From Phytopseudomonas argentinensis (lineage in GTDB: Bacteria; Pseudomonadota; Gammaproteobacteria; Pseudomonadales; Pseudomonadaceae), in contig NZ_FORC01000004.1 of assembly GCF_900113905.1 (NCBI RefSeq), positions 496,001-560,000 on the forward strand: 64,000 nt of DNA, read 5' to 3'. The number at the start of each line of letters is the position of its first letter. The stretch's first letter is position 1. Positions 26,883-35,302 of the stretch are shown piece after piece. Made by a program: the position numbers and the translations under genes. Below the pieces are notes generated by a model. The model ran no database searches. It worked only from the letters and a program-made list of their open reading frames with translations, and was not told the origin of the DNA.

Positions 26883-27521
26883 ATGACGCTGTCCGATGCC
26901 GTGTTGTTCGCCCCGCTGGCCTTCGTGATCGCCTTGACGCCGGGGCCGAACAACTTTTGCGCGATGAACAACGGCATCCGCCACGGCATCGCTGCGGCCC
27001 TGCTGGCCACCACCGGGCGCGTAGCGGCGTTCGCCATCTTCCTGAGCATTTCCGCCGTAGGCCTGGGCGCCATGCTGCTGGCCTCGGAAACCGCCTTCAC
27101 GGTGATCAAGTGGGTAGGCGCGCTGTACCTGCTGTATCTCGGTATCAGCGCCTGGCGCAGCCGGGAGTTCAGCGGCCTGGACCTCGACGGCGCGGTGCCG
27201 GCCGTGCAGCCACAACGGCAGGTAACCCGGCTGATGCTGCAGGAGTTTCTGATCGGCATCAGCAATCCCAAGGCGATTCTTCTGTTCGCCGCGATCTTCC
27301 CGCAGTTCATCAAGCCCGGCGAGCCGGCAAGCGAACAGTTCATATACCTGGGCGCCACCTACCTGCTGGCCGAATATGCGGCGTCGTTGGTCTATGCCCT
27401 GTTCGGCCGGCAGATCCGCCGTTTCATCCGCACCCGCAAAGGCGCGCAGCGGCTGAACCGTACCACCGGCGCCTTTTTTATGGGCGCTGGCGGCTTGCTG
27501 CTCAGTACGACTCAGCATTAA
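26883..27521 (+). CDS. LysE/RhtB-family amino-acid exporter
   Basis: Six-helix inner-membrane exporter (212 aa). The N-terminal LysE signature is TPGPNNFCAMNNGIRHG, with ISNPKAILLFAAIFPQF in the third segment. ATG 26883 lies 22 nt after ppsR. Substrate is unknown; members export basic amino acids, homoserine, threonine or cysteine. Its stop is 2 nt from that of the facing prpF. Confidence 0.88.
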   Translation: MTLSDAVLFAPLAFVIALTPGPNNFCAMNNGIRHGIAAALLATTGRVAAFAIFLSISAVGLGAMLLASETAFTVIKWVGALYLLYLGISAWRSREFSGLDLDGAVPAVQPQRQVTRLMLQEFLIGISNPKAILLFAAIFPQFIKPGEPASEQFIYLGATYLLAEYAASLVYALFGRQIRRFIRTRKGAQRLNRTTGAFFMGAGGLLLSTTQH

Positions 27522-27523
27522 CG

Positions 27524-28702
27524 CTAGGCCGGCACGCGTACCCAGCCCTCCATCAGGATCCGCGCGCTGCGGCTCATCACCGCCTTGGTCACCGTCCATT
27601 GGCCATTTACCAGCTTGGCCTGGGCGCCGACCCGCAAGGTGCCGGAGGGATGGCCGAAGCGCACCGCCTCACGCTCGCCGCCGCCAGCGGCAAGGTTGAC
27701 CAGGGTGCCCGGAACCGCCGCCGCCGTGCCGATGGCCACCGCGCAGGTGCCCATCATGGCGTGATGCAGCTTGCCCATGGATAGCGCCCGCACCAGCAGA
27801 TCGATCTCGCCCGCCTCGACCGGCTTGCCACTCGAGGCCGTGTAGCTTTTCGGTGGGCTAACGAAGGCGATCTTGGGCGTATGCTGGCGAGTCAACGCCT
27901 CCTCGGGCGTCTTGATCAGGCCCATTCGCAATGCCCCAGCCACACGAATCCGCTCGAAACGCGCCAATTGCTCCGGGTCCGAGTTGATGTCTTCGCGCAG
28001 CTCGGTGCCTTGATAGCCGATGTCCGCGGCATTGACGAATATGGTCGGAATACCCGCAGAGATCATGGTCGCCTTGAAAGTACCGATACCGGGCACTTCG
28101 AGGTCATCGACCAGGTTGCCGGTGGGAAACATCGAGGCGCCCTGCTCGCCGTCGTCGGACGGGTCGAGGAATTCCAGCACGATCTCCGCCGCCGGAAAGG
28201 TCACGCCATCGAGCTCGAAGTCGCCGGTTTCCTGCACCTGCCCGCCCGTGACCGGCACATGGGCGATGATGGTTTTCTGGATGTTGGCCTGCCAGATGCG
28301 CACCACGCAGGTGCCGTTCTCGGGAATCCGCGCGGGGTCGACCAGCCCGGCATGGATGGCGAAGGCGCCCGCCGCCGTGGACAGGTTGCCGCAGTTGCCG
28401 CTCCAGTCGACGAAGGCCTTGTCGATGGAAACCTGGCCGTAGAGGTAGTCGACATCATGCTCGGGCTGGCGGCTTTTCGACAGGATCACGCACTTGGAGG
28501 TGCTCGAGGTGGCGCCGCCCATGCCGTCGATCTGCGCTGCATACGGGTCGGGGCTGCCGATCACCCGCATAAACAGCCGGTCACGGGCCTCGCCTGGTAC
28601 CTGGCAGGGCTCGGGCAGGTCCTGCAGGCGAAAGAACACGCCCTTGCTGGTGCCGCCACGCATATAGGTGGCGGGGATTTTCACTTGCGGCAGATAAGCC
28701 AT
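27524..28702 (-). CDS. prpF: 2-methylaconitate isomerase PrpF
   Basis: Cofactor-independent isomerase (392 aa) with the diaminopimelate-epimerase fold, converting 2-methyl-trans-aconitate made by AcnD into the cis isomer. It is the partner needed when AcnD replaces PrpD. The N-terminus KIPATYMRGGTSKGVFF and the core SGNCGNLSTAAGAFAI are PrpF hallmarks, with a lysine and cysteines near the active site. It is the last gene of the prp operon, separated from acnD by 165 nt that hold a palindromic repeat. Confidence 0.95.
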   Translation of the reverse strand: MAYLPQVKIPATYMRGGTSKGVFFRLQDLPEPCQVPGEARDRLFMRVIGSPDPYAAQIDGMGGATSSTSKCVILSKSRQPEHDVDYLYGQVSIDKAFVDWSGNCGNLSTAAGAFAIHAGLVDPARIPENGTCVVRIWQANIQKTIIAHVPVTGGQVQETGDFELDGVTFPAAEIVLEFLDPSDDGEQGASMFPTGNLVDDLEVPGIGTFKATMISAGIPTIFVNAADIGYQGTELREDINSDPEQLARFERIRVAGALRMGLIKTPEEALTRQHTPKIAFVSPPKSYTASSGKPVEAGEIDLLVRALSMGKLHHAMMGTCAVAIGTAAAVPGTLVNLAAGGGEREAVRFGHPSGTLRVGAQAKLVNGQWTVTKAVMSRSARILMEGWVRVPA

Positions 28703-28734
28703 GAGTGCAGTCCTGATAGGAAATGATGGTGCTG

Positions 28735-28866
28735 GTTTTTCCCGGATTGCATCCGGGCTAAGCGCTCAATGAATCGTAGGGTGGATAGGAACGCGTCGCT
28801 GGCGCTTTTCCCATCCACCGCGGCGGGTTCCACGGTGGATCGATGAGGCGTGATCCACCCTACGCG
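28735..28866. repeat. Palindromic REP-like repeat inside the prp operon
   Basis: Outer arms GTAGGGTGGAT (28776-28786) and ATCCACCCTAC (28853-28863) are exact inverted copies. Two more GGTGGAT/ATCCACC copies sit between them (28811-28818 and 28834-28840), so several alternative stems are possible. Beside it CCCGGAT-TGC-ATCCGGG (28741-28757) makes a second hairpin. The pair looks like an extragenic palindromic family of Pseudomonas. Confidence 0.75.
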
Positions 28867-28867
28867 A

Positions 28868-31501
28868 TCAAGCCACCGCGCCTTCGAGGAAGTCCTTGGC
28901 GAAGCGCTGCAGCACGCCACCTGCGTTGTACACACTGACATCGGCGGCGGTGTCCAGTCGGCAGGTCACCGGCACCCGCAGCACCTCGCCGTCGCGGCGA
29001 TTGACCACCAGGGTCAGGTCGCAGCGCGGCGAAATGTCGCCCTCGATGTCATAGGTCTCGGTGCCATCCAGACCCAGGGTCAGGCGCGTGGTGCCCGGTT
29101 GGAACTCCACCGGCAGCACGCCCATGCCCACCAGGTTGGTGCGGTGGATGCGCTCGAAGCCTTCGGCGACGATCACTTCCACCCCAGCCAGGCGCACGCC
29201 CTTGGCCGCCCAGTCGCGCGACGAGCCCTGGCCGTAGTCGGCACCGGCAATGATGATCAGGTTCTGCTTGCGCTTCATGTAGGTTTCGATGGCTTCCCAC
29301 ATGCGCATCACCTTGCCTTCCGGCTCGATGCGTGCCAGCGAACCCTTCTTCACCTGGCCGTCGACCACGGCCATTTCGTTGACCAGTTGCGGGTTGGCGA
29401 AGGTGGCGCGCTGCGCGGTGAGGTGGTCACCGCGGTGGGTGGCGTAGGAGTTGAAGTCCTCTTCCGGCAGGCCCATCTTCGCCAGATACTCGCCGGCGGC
29501 CGAGTCGGCCAGGATGGCATTGGACGGCGACAGGTGGTCGGTGGTGATGTTGTCCGGCAGGATCGCCAGCGGGCGCATGCCCCTGAGCGTGCGCTCACCG
29601 GCCAGGGCGCCTTCCCAGTAAGGCGGGCGGCGGATATAGGTGCTCATCGGGCGCCAGTCATACAACGGGCTCTCGGCCTCCTGCACGTTGCCCAGGTCGA
29701 ACATCGGGATATAGATCTGCTTGAACTGCTCGGGCTTCACCGAGGCGGCGACTATGGCGTCGATCTCCTCGTCACTCGGCCAAAGATCCTTGAGGGTGAT
29801 CGGGTTGCCAGCACTATCCAAGCCCAGCGGGTCCTGCTCGATATCGAATCGCACGGTGCCGGCGATGGCATAGGCCACCACCAGTGGCGGCGAGGCCAGG
29901 AAGGCCTGCTTGGCATAGGGGTGGATGCGCCCGTCGAAGTTGCGGTTGCCCGAGAGCACGGCGGTGGCGTACAGGTCGCGGTCGATGATTTCCTTCTGGA
30001 TCGCCGGATCGAGCGCGCCGGACATGCCGTTGCAGGTGGTGCAGGCATAGGCGACGATGCCGAAGCCGAGCTTCTCCAGTTCCGGCAGCAGGCCGGCTTC
30101 TTCCAGATACAGCTTGGCGACCTTGGAGCCCGGCGCGAAGGAGGTCTTCACCCAGGGCTTGCGCACCAGGCCCAGGGCGTTGGCCTTCTTCGCCACCAGC
30201 CCGGCGGCGATGACGTTGCGCGGGTTGGAGGTGTTGGTGCAACTGGTGATGGCGGCGATGATCACCGCACCATCGGGCATCAGCCCCTGGGCCTCTTCGC
30301 CCTTGCCGGCTTGCAGCTTGGCTTCGTCGGCGATGCCGCGCTCGGCCAGTGCCGAGGTGGGCAGGCGGCGGTGCGGGTTGCTCGGGCCGGCCATATTGCG
30401 CACCACGCTGCCCAGGTCGAAACGCAGCACGCGCTCGTACTCGGCGGCTTTCAGCGCATCGCTCCACAGGCCGAGGGTCTTGGCGTAGGTTTCCACCAGC
30501 GCCACCTGCTCCGGCTCACGGCCAGTGAGCTTGAGGTAGTCGATGGTCTGGCCGTCGATATAGAACATCGAGGCGGTGGCACCATACTCGGGGCACATGT
30601 TGGAGATGGTGGCGCGATCACCGATGGACAGGCTGTCCGCCCCCTCACCGAAGAATTCGACCCAGGCACCCACCACCCGCTCCTTGCGCAGGAACTCGGT
30701 CAGCGCCAGCACGATATCGGTGGCGGTGATGCCGGGCTGGCGCTTTCCGGTCAGCTCGACGCCGACAATATCCGGCAAGCGCATCATCGAGGGGTGGCCG
30801 AGCATCACCGTCTCGGCTTCCAGGCCGCCGACGCCAATGGCGATCACGCCCAGGGCGTCCACGTGCGGGGTGTGCGAGTCGGTGCCGACGCAGGTGTCGG
30901 GGAAGGCGATGCCGCCGCGCGCCTGGATCACCGGGCTCATCTTCTCCAGGTTGATCTGGTGCATGATGCCGTTGCCGGCCGGGATCACATCGACGTTCTT
31001 GAACGCGGTCTTGGTCCAGTCGATGAAGTGGAAGCGGTCCTCGTTGCGGCGATCCTCGATGGCGCGGTTCTTCTCGAAGGCGTCCGGGTCGAAACCCGGC
31101 GCCTCGACGGCCAGGGAATGGTCGACGATCAACTGGGTCGGCACCACCGGGTTGACCTTGGCCGGGTCACCGCCCTGTTCGGCGATGGCGTCACGCAGGC
31201 CGGCCAGGTCGACCAAGGCGGTCTGGCCAAGGATGTCGTGGCAGACCACCCGCGCCGGGTACCAGGGAAAGTCCAGGTCACGCTTGCGGTAGACCAGTTG
31301 CTCCAGCGCGGCGCTCAGGTCCTGCGGGGCGCAGCGGCGCACCAGTTGCTCGGCGAGCACGCGCGAGGTGTAGGGCAGCCTCGCCCAGGCGCCGGGCTGG
31401 ATCGCCTCGACCGCCTCGCGGGCATCGAAGTAATCCAGTGCGGTGCTGGGCAGGCGCTTGCGGTATTGGCTATTCACGGTGTCGTTCATGGTGTTTTCCA
31501 T
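28868..31501 (-). CDS. acnD: Fe/S-dependent 2-methylcitrate dehydratase AcnD
   Basis: Aconitase-like enzyme (877 aa) that dehydrates 2-methylcitrate in propionate catabolism. The three [4Fe-4S] cysteines are in AITSCTNTS and ACTTCNGMSG. The swivel domain is at ADYGQGSSRDWAAKG with GFERIHRTNLVGMGVLP. Two starts are possible, ATG 31501 and ATG 31489 (MNDTVNS); neither has a strong ribosome site. It lies 6 nt after prpC. AcnD is used with PrpF in place of PrpD; no prpD is in the window. Confidence 0.95.
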   Translation of the reverse strand: MENTMNDTVNSQYRKRLPSTALDYFDAREAVEAIQPGAWARLPYTSRVLAEQLVRRCAPQDLSAALEQLVYRKRDLDFPWYPARVVCHDILGQTALVDLAGLRDAIAEQGGDPAKVNPVVPTQLIVDHSLAVEAPGFDPDAFEKNRAIEDRRNEDRFHFIDWTKTAFKNVDVIPAGNGIMHQINLEKMSPVIQARGGIAFPDTCVGTDSHTPHVDALGVIAIGVGGLEAETVMLGHPSMMRLPDIVGVELTGKRQPGITATDIVLALTEFLRKERVVGAWVEFFGEGADSLSIGDRATISNMCPEYGATASMFYIDGQTIDYLKLTGREPEQVALVETYAKTLGLWSDALKAAEYERVLRFDLGSVVRNMAGPSNPHRRLPTSALAERGIADEAKLQAGKGEEAQGLMPDGAVIIAAITSCTNTSNPRNVIAAGLVAKKANALGLVRKPWVKTSFAPGSKVAKLYLEEAGLLPELEKLGFGIVAYACTTCNGMSGALDPAIQKEIIDRDLYATAVLSGNRNFDGRIHPYAKQAFLASPPLVVAYAIAGTVRFDIEQDPLGLDSAGNPITLKDLWPSDEEIDAIVAASVKPEQFKQIYIPMFDLGNVQEAESPLYDWRPMSTYIRRPPYWEGALAGERTLRGMRPLAILPDNITTDHLSPSNAILADSAAGEYLAKMGLPEEDFNSYATHRGDHLTAQRATFANPQLVNEMAVVDGQVKKGSLARIEPEGKVMRMWEAIETYMKRKQNLIIIAGADYGQGSSRDWAAKGVRLAGVEVIVAEGFERIHRTNLVGMGVLPVEFQPGTTRLTLGLDGTETYDIEGDISPRCDLTLVVNRRDGEVLRVPVTCRLDTAADVSVYNAGGVLQRFAKDFLEGAVA

Positions 31502-31507
31502 GATTGA

Positions 31508-32668
31508 TTATTTGCGGTCCTTGAGCGGCACGAACTTCAGGTCTTCGGGGCCTGTGTAGTTGGCGCTCGGGCGGATGATCTTGCCGTCGATGCGCTGCTC
31601 GATGACGTGCGCCGACCAGCCGGCGGTACGGGCGATGACGAACAGCGGGGTGAACATGGCGGTGGGCACGCCCATCATGTGGTAGCTCACGGCGCTGAAC
31701 CAGTCGAGGTTGGGGAACATCTTCTTGATGTCCCACATCACGCTTTCCAGGCGCTCGGCGATGTCATACATCTTGGTATTGCCCTGCTCCACGGACAGCT
31801 CCCGCGCCACTTCCTTGATCACCTTGTTGCGCGGATCGCTGACGGTGTAGACCGGGTGGCCGAAGCCGATCACCACTTCCTTGCGCCCTACCCGCTCGCG
31901 GATATCGGCCTCGGCCTCGTCCGGGCTGTCGTAGCGTTTCTGCACCTCGAAGGCCACTTCGTTGGCGCCGCCGTGTTTCGGACCACGCAGTGCGCCGATG
32001 GCGCCGGCGATGCAGGAGAACAGGTCGGAGCCGGTGCCGGCGATCACCCGCGAGGTGAAGGTCGAGGCGTTGAACTCGTGCTCGGCATACAGGTTCAGCG
32101 AGGTGTGCATGGCGCGCACCCAGGACTCGCGCGGCTTCTCGCCATGGAGCAGGTGCAGGAAGTGGCCACCGATGGAGTCATCGTCGGTGTCCACCTCGAT
32201 GCGCTTGCCGTTGTGGCTGTAGTGGTACCAGTACAGCAGTGCCGAACCGAGGGAAGCCATCAGCTTGTCGGCGATATCGCGGGCGCCCGGATGGTTGTGG
32301 TCGTCCTTCTCCGGCGCCAAGCAGCCGAGCACGGATACCGCAGTGCGCATCACGTCCATCGGGTGCGCCGAGGGCGGCAGTTGCTCGAGCGCCGCCTTCA
32401 CCCCGGCCGGCAGGCCGCGCAGGGCCTTGAGCTTGGTCTTGTAGGCGGCCAGTTCGGCCACGGTCGGCAGTTTGCCGTGCACCAGCAGGTGGGCAATCTC
32501 CTCGAATTCGCAGCGGTTGGCGAAATCGAGCACGTCATAGCCACGGTAGTGCAGGTCATTGCCGGTGCGGCCGACGGTGCACAGGGCGGTATTACCGGCG
32601 GCGGTGCCGGAGAGGGCTACGGATTTCTTCGGTTTGAAGCCCGCAACGCTGGTGTCGGTGGTGCTCAT
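31508..32668 (-). CDS. prpC: 2-methylcitrate synthase
   Basis: Citrate-synthase family enzyme (386 aa) condensing propionyl-CoA with oxaloacetate. The catalytic triad is present: His232 in GPKHGGANE, His271 in GFGHPVY and Asp322 in NLDWFS. AAGGAG sits 6 nt before ATG 32668. Second enzyme gene of the prp operon. Confidence 0.95.
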   Translation of the reverse strand: MSTTDTSVAGFKPKKSVALSGTAAGNTALCTVGRTGNDLHYRGYDVLDFANRCEFEEIAHLLVHGKLPTVAELAAYKTKLKALRGLPAGVKAALEQLPPSAHPMDVMRTAVSVLGCLAPEKDDHNHPGARDIADKLMASLGSALLYWYHYSHNGKRIEVDTDDDSIGGHFLHLLHGEKPRESWVRAMHTSLNLYAEHEFNASTFTSRVIAGTGSDLFSCIAGAIGALRGPKHGGANEVAFEVQKRYDSPDEAEADIRERVGRKEVVIGFGHPVYTVSDPRNKVIKEVARELSVEQGNTKMYDIAERLESVMWDIKKMFPNLDWFSAVSYHMMGVPTAMFTPLFVIARTAGWSAHVIEQRIDGKIIRPSANYTGPEDLKFVPLKDRK

Positions 32669-32739
32669 CAGTCTCTCCTTTCATCCGCGAGGGGACGATT
32701 TCTTGTTATGTTCGGGCCGCTGCGCGGCCCGCCAGAGGG

Positions 32740-33624
32740 TCACTTGTTGGCGGCGAACAGCGCGTCGAGCTTCTGTTCGAAAGCGTGGTAGCCAATGCGG
32801 TCATAGAGTTCGGCGCGGGTCTGCATCAGCTCGATCACGTCCTGCTGGTGGCCGTTCTGGCGAATCGAGGTGTAGACACTTTCCGCCGCCTTGTTGGCCG
32901 CACGGAAAGCCGACAGCGGGTAAAGCTGGATGGCCACGCCGACCGAGGCCAGTTCGTCGCGGGTGAACAGCGGCGTGGCACCGAACTCGGTGATATTGGC
33001 CAGTACCGGCACCTTCAGTGCCTCGACGAAGCGCTGATAGGTCGGCAGGTCATAGGCGGCCTCAGCGAAGATGCCGTCGGCGCCCGCCTCCACATAACGC
33101 AGGCAACGCTCGATGGCGGCGTCCACGCCCTCGGCCTGGATGGCGTCGGTGCGGGCGATCAGGAAGAACTCCGGATCGCTCTTGGCATCGGCGGCCGCCT
33201 TGACCCGGTCGACCATCTCCCCGCAGGAAACGATTTCCTTGCCCGGGCGGTGGCCGCAGCGCTTGGCGCCGACCTGATCCTCGATATGGGCGGCGGCGGC
33301 ACCTGCCTTGATCAGGCTCTTGATGGTGCGTTCGATATTGAAGGCCGAAGGGCCGAAGCCGGTGTCGATGTCCACCAGAAGCGGCAGGTCGCAGACATCG
33401 GTGATGCGCCGCACATCGATCAGCACGTCTTCCAGGGTATTGATGCCCAGATCCGGCAGGCCCAGGGAACCGGCCGCCACCCCGCCACCAGACAGATAGA
33501 TCGCCTTGAAACCGGCACGCTGGGCCAGCAGCGCATGGTTGGCGTTGATCGCGCCGATTACCTGCAGCGGTTGCTCTTCGGCGAGGGCCTGGCGGAAACG
33601 CTGGCCGGCGGAAAGCTGGGTCAT
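32740..33624 (-). CDS. prpB: 2-methylisocitrate lyase
   Basis: Isocitrate-lyase-superfamily enzyme (294 aa) cleaving 2-methylisocitrate to pyruvate and succinate. The signature KRCGHRPG lies at 121-128, with the catalytic Cys123; the Mg-binding VDIDTGFG is at ~84-91. The start ATG overlaps the prpR stop (ATGA), and GAGGTG precedes it. Confidence 0.96.
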   Translation of the reverse strand: MTQLSAGQRFRQALAEEQPLQVIGAINANHALLAQRAGFKAIYLSGGGVAAGSLGLPDLGINTLEDVLIDVRRITDVCDLPLLVDIDTGFGPSAFNIERTIKSLIKAGAAAAHIEDQVGAKRCGHRPGKEIVSCGEMVDRVKAAADAKSDPEFFLIARTDAIQAEGVDAAIERCLRYVEAGADGIFAEAAYDLPTYQRFVEALKVPVLANITEFGATPLFTRDELASVGVAIQLYPLSAFRAANKAAESVYTSIRQNGHQQDVIELMQTRAELYDRIGYHAFEQKLDALFAANK

Positions 33625-34340
33625 GAATCACCTCGAGTCTTGGATGAAGTGGTAAGCGTCTCTTTATAGTGGCGCTCGATATTGCGTTTGGAGGCGCCGA
33701 TATGACGGCGCATCAGCAGTTCGGCCAGTTCGCCGTCACGCTCGGCGATGGCGTCGAGGATGCGGTGGTGTTCGGCAAAGGCCTGGTGCGGGCGGTTGGG
33801 CACGGCGGAGAACTGCAGACGATACATGCGCACCAGCTGATACAGCTCGTCGCACAGCAGTTTGGCCAGCGTGCGGTTGCCGCTGCCCTGGATAATCCGG
33901 TAATGGAAATCGAAGTCGCCTTCCTGCTGGTAGTAGCCAACGCCGGCCTGGAATGCGGCATCCTGCTCGTGCAGGTCCAGCACCCGGCGCAGATCGTCGA
34001 TTTCCTCCTGGGTCATGCGCTCGGCCGCCTGGCGACAGGCCATGCCTTCCAGGGACTCACGGATCTCGTACAGCTCGATCAGCTCGGCATGGCTGAGCGA
34101 CACCACCCGGGCGCCCACATGGGGAATGCGCACAAGCAGCTTCTGCCCTTCCAGGCGATGGATCGCCTCACGTAGCGGCCCACGGCTGATGCCGTAGGTA
34201 CGCGCCAGCTCGGGCTCGGAAATCTTGCTGCCGGGTGCCATTTCGCCGCGCACGATGGCCAGCTGGATCTGGCGGAAGACATGCTCGGCCAGGGTTCCAG
34301 CGTCCTCGTAAGTTTCAATGCCCTCAGCTGCATGCAACAT
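33621..34340 (-). CDS. prpR: GntR-family regulator of the prp operon
   Basis: FadR-type GntR repressor (239 aa). The N-terminal winged helix (residues ~20-85: SEPELARTYGISRGPLREAIHRLEGQKLL) is followed by an FCD effector domain (~95-225) with EYxF/FDFHYRI histidines that can hold a metal. It is first in the operon and overlaps prpB by 4 nt, so it likely represses its own operon until a methylcitrate-pathway intermediate accumulates. This replaces the sigma-54 PrpR of enterobacteria. Confidence 0.88.
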   Translation of the reverse strand: MLHAAEGIETYEDAGTLAEHVFRQIQLAIVRGEMAPGSKISEPELARTYGISRGPLREAIHRLEGQKLLVRIPHVGARVVSLSHAELIELYEIRESLEGMACRQAAERMTQEEIDDLRRVLDLHEQDAAFQAGVGYYQQEGDFDFHYRIIQGSGNRTLAKLLCDELYQLVRMYRLQFSAVPNRPHQAFAEHHRILDAIAERDGELAELLMRRHIGASKRNIERHYKETLTTSSKTRGDS

Positions 34341-34415
34341 ATTGTCGACACTCGTATCGGATTACGCTTAGATAAATCGATATAAGCGTAAACTTCAAGC
34401 ACTGCTGTCGACAAT
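34341..34415. promoter_or_regulatory. prpR control region with paired TGTCGACA palindromes
   Basis: ATTGTCGACA (34341-34350) and TGTCGACAAT (34406-34415) are exact inverted copies flanking a 9-bp inverted repeat, TTACGCTTA (34362-34370) / TAAGCGTAA (34383-34391). TTGTCGACAA-like palindromes are typical GntR/FadR-subfamily operators. The arrangement fits autoregulation; the promoter itself is not clear. Confidence 0.6.
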
Positions 34416-34766
34416 ACGCACTAAGAGTGGCTATCTGGCCGACCTACAAGCCCATGCGGGGCTGCGCTCACCTGATCAGCAGATGCTATCAATGGTAGCT
34501 GCGGCACTCTGGAACCGCTGGCGGCCTCTCGCGGCACAGCTCTTACCGAAGCGCAGGCTGCAGCAAAGCGATTTTTCCAACGAACCCACTTGCCACAGCC
34601 AATCCCGCGGCGCGCGCCTGTGCCACGCCGTACAAGCAACTGTCGGCAGCTTCGTCGGCCATGCTAGACTTCGCCTCATTTCGCCCTCCGGCCGCTGCTG
34701 CAGCGGGTGTGAGGGCCGTCTTCAATGGCGCATGGATCGTCCATCGCTTCATCGACTCAAGGACCC
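34416..34766. other. Gene-free stretch between prpR and the retropepsin gene
   Basis: About 350 nt with scattered overlapping open frames on the minus strand but no ribosome site, family or codon pattern that supports a gene. It should hold the promoter for the three-gene set to its right. Confidence 0.55.
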
Positions 34767-35297
34767 ATGAGACTTCATTTCCCAACGACTCTGCCCTGCC
34801 TGCTGGCGCTGTCTTGCCACGCCATCGCCGCGGACAAAACCATCTACGGTCTAAACGAACACGTCAGCCTCGACATCGACGTGCAAGTGGCGGCCAAACT
34901 CGACACCGGTGCCCAGACCGCCTCGCTCAGCGCCCGCGACATCGAGCGCTTCAAGCGCGACGGCGAACGCTGGGTGCGTTTCTACCTGGCGATCGACGAT
35001 GCCCATGCGCACCCGATCGAGCGCCCGCTGGCACGCATCAGCAAGATCAAGCGCCGCGCCGGTGACGTCGACGAGGATGACGAGAAGACCTACACCGCGC
35101 GCCCGGTCATCGAACTGGACGTGTGCATGGGTAACGTCAAGCGCCAGATCGAAGTGAACCTTACCGATCGCAGTGCCTTCCAATACCCGCTTTTGATCGG
35201 CTCCGACGCGCTCAAGCGCTTCGATGCGCTGGTCGACCCCAGCCTAAAATACGCAGCAGGGAAACCTGACTGTTCCAACGCAAAATCCGGCGAGTAA
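34767..35297 (+). CDS. Secreted retropepsin-like protease
   Basis: A 176-residue exported protein (signal peptide 1-22, HAIAADK). The pepsin-like active-site motif KLDTGAQTASLSA (Asp46-Thr-Gly-Ala) matches the retropepsin-like family often labelled ATP-dependent zinc protease or RimK-associated protease (PF05618). An aspartic catalytic mechanism is more consistent with DTGA than zinc chemistry. AAGGA is 3 nt before ATG 34767. The next gene starts 5 nt past its stop, so the product likely acts in the periplasm on something made or moved by the neighbours. Confidence 0.85.
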   Translation: MRLHFPTTLPCLLALSCHAIAADKTIYGLNEHVSLDIDVQVAAKLDTGAQTASLSARDIERFKRDGERWVRFYLAIDDAHAHPIERPLARISKIKRRAGDVDEDDEKTYTARPVIELDVCMGNVKRQIEVNLTDRSAFQYPLLIGSDALKRFDALVDPSLKYAAGKPDCSNAKSGE

Positions 35298-35302
35298 TCC
35301 CC

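Noticed and set aside
28850..31507. 885-codon frame opposite acnD
   Set aside because: Antisense shadow of acnD, rich in His/Gln/Gly.
34421..34785. Small minus-strand frames upstream of the retropepsin gene
   Set aside because: No ribosome site, no family and mixed codon use; treated as noise.
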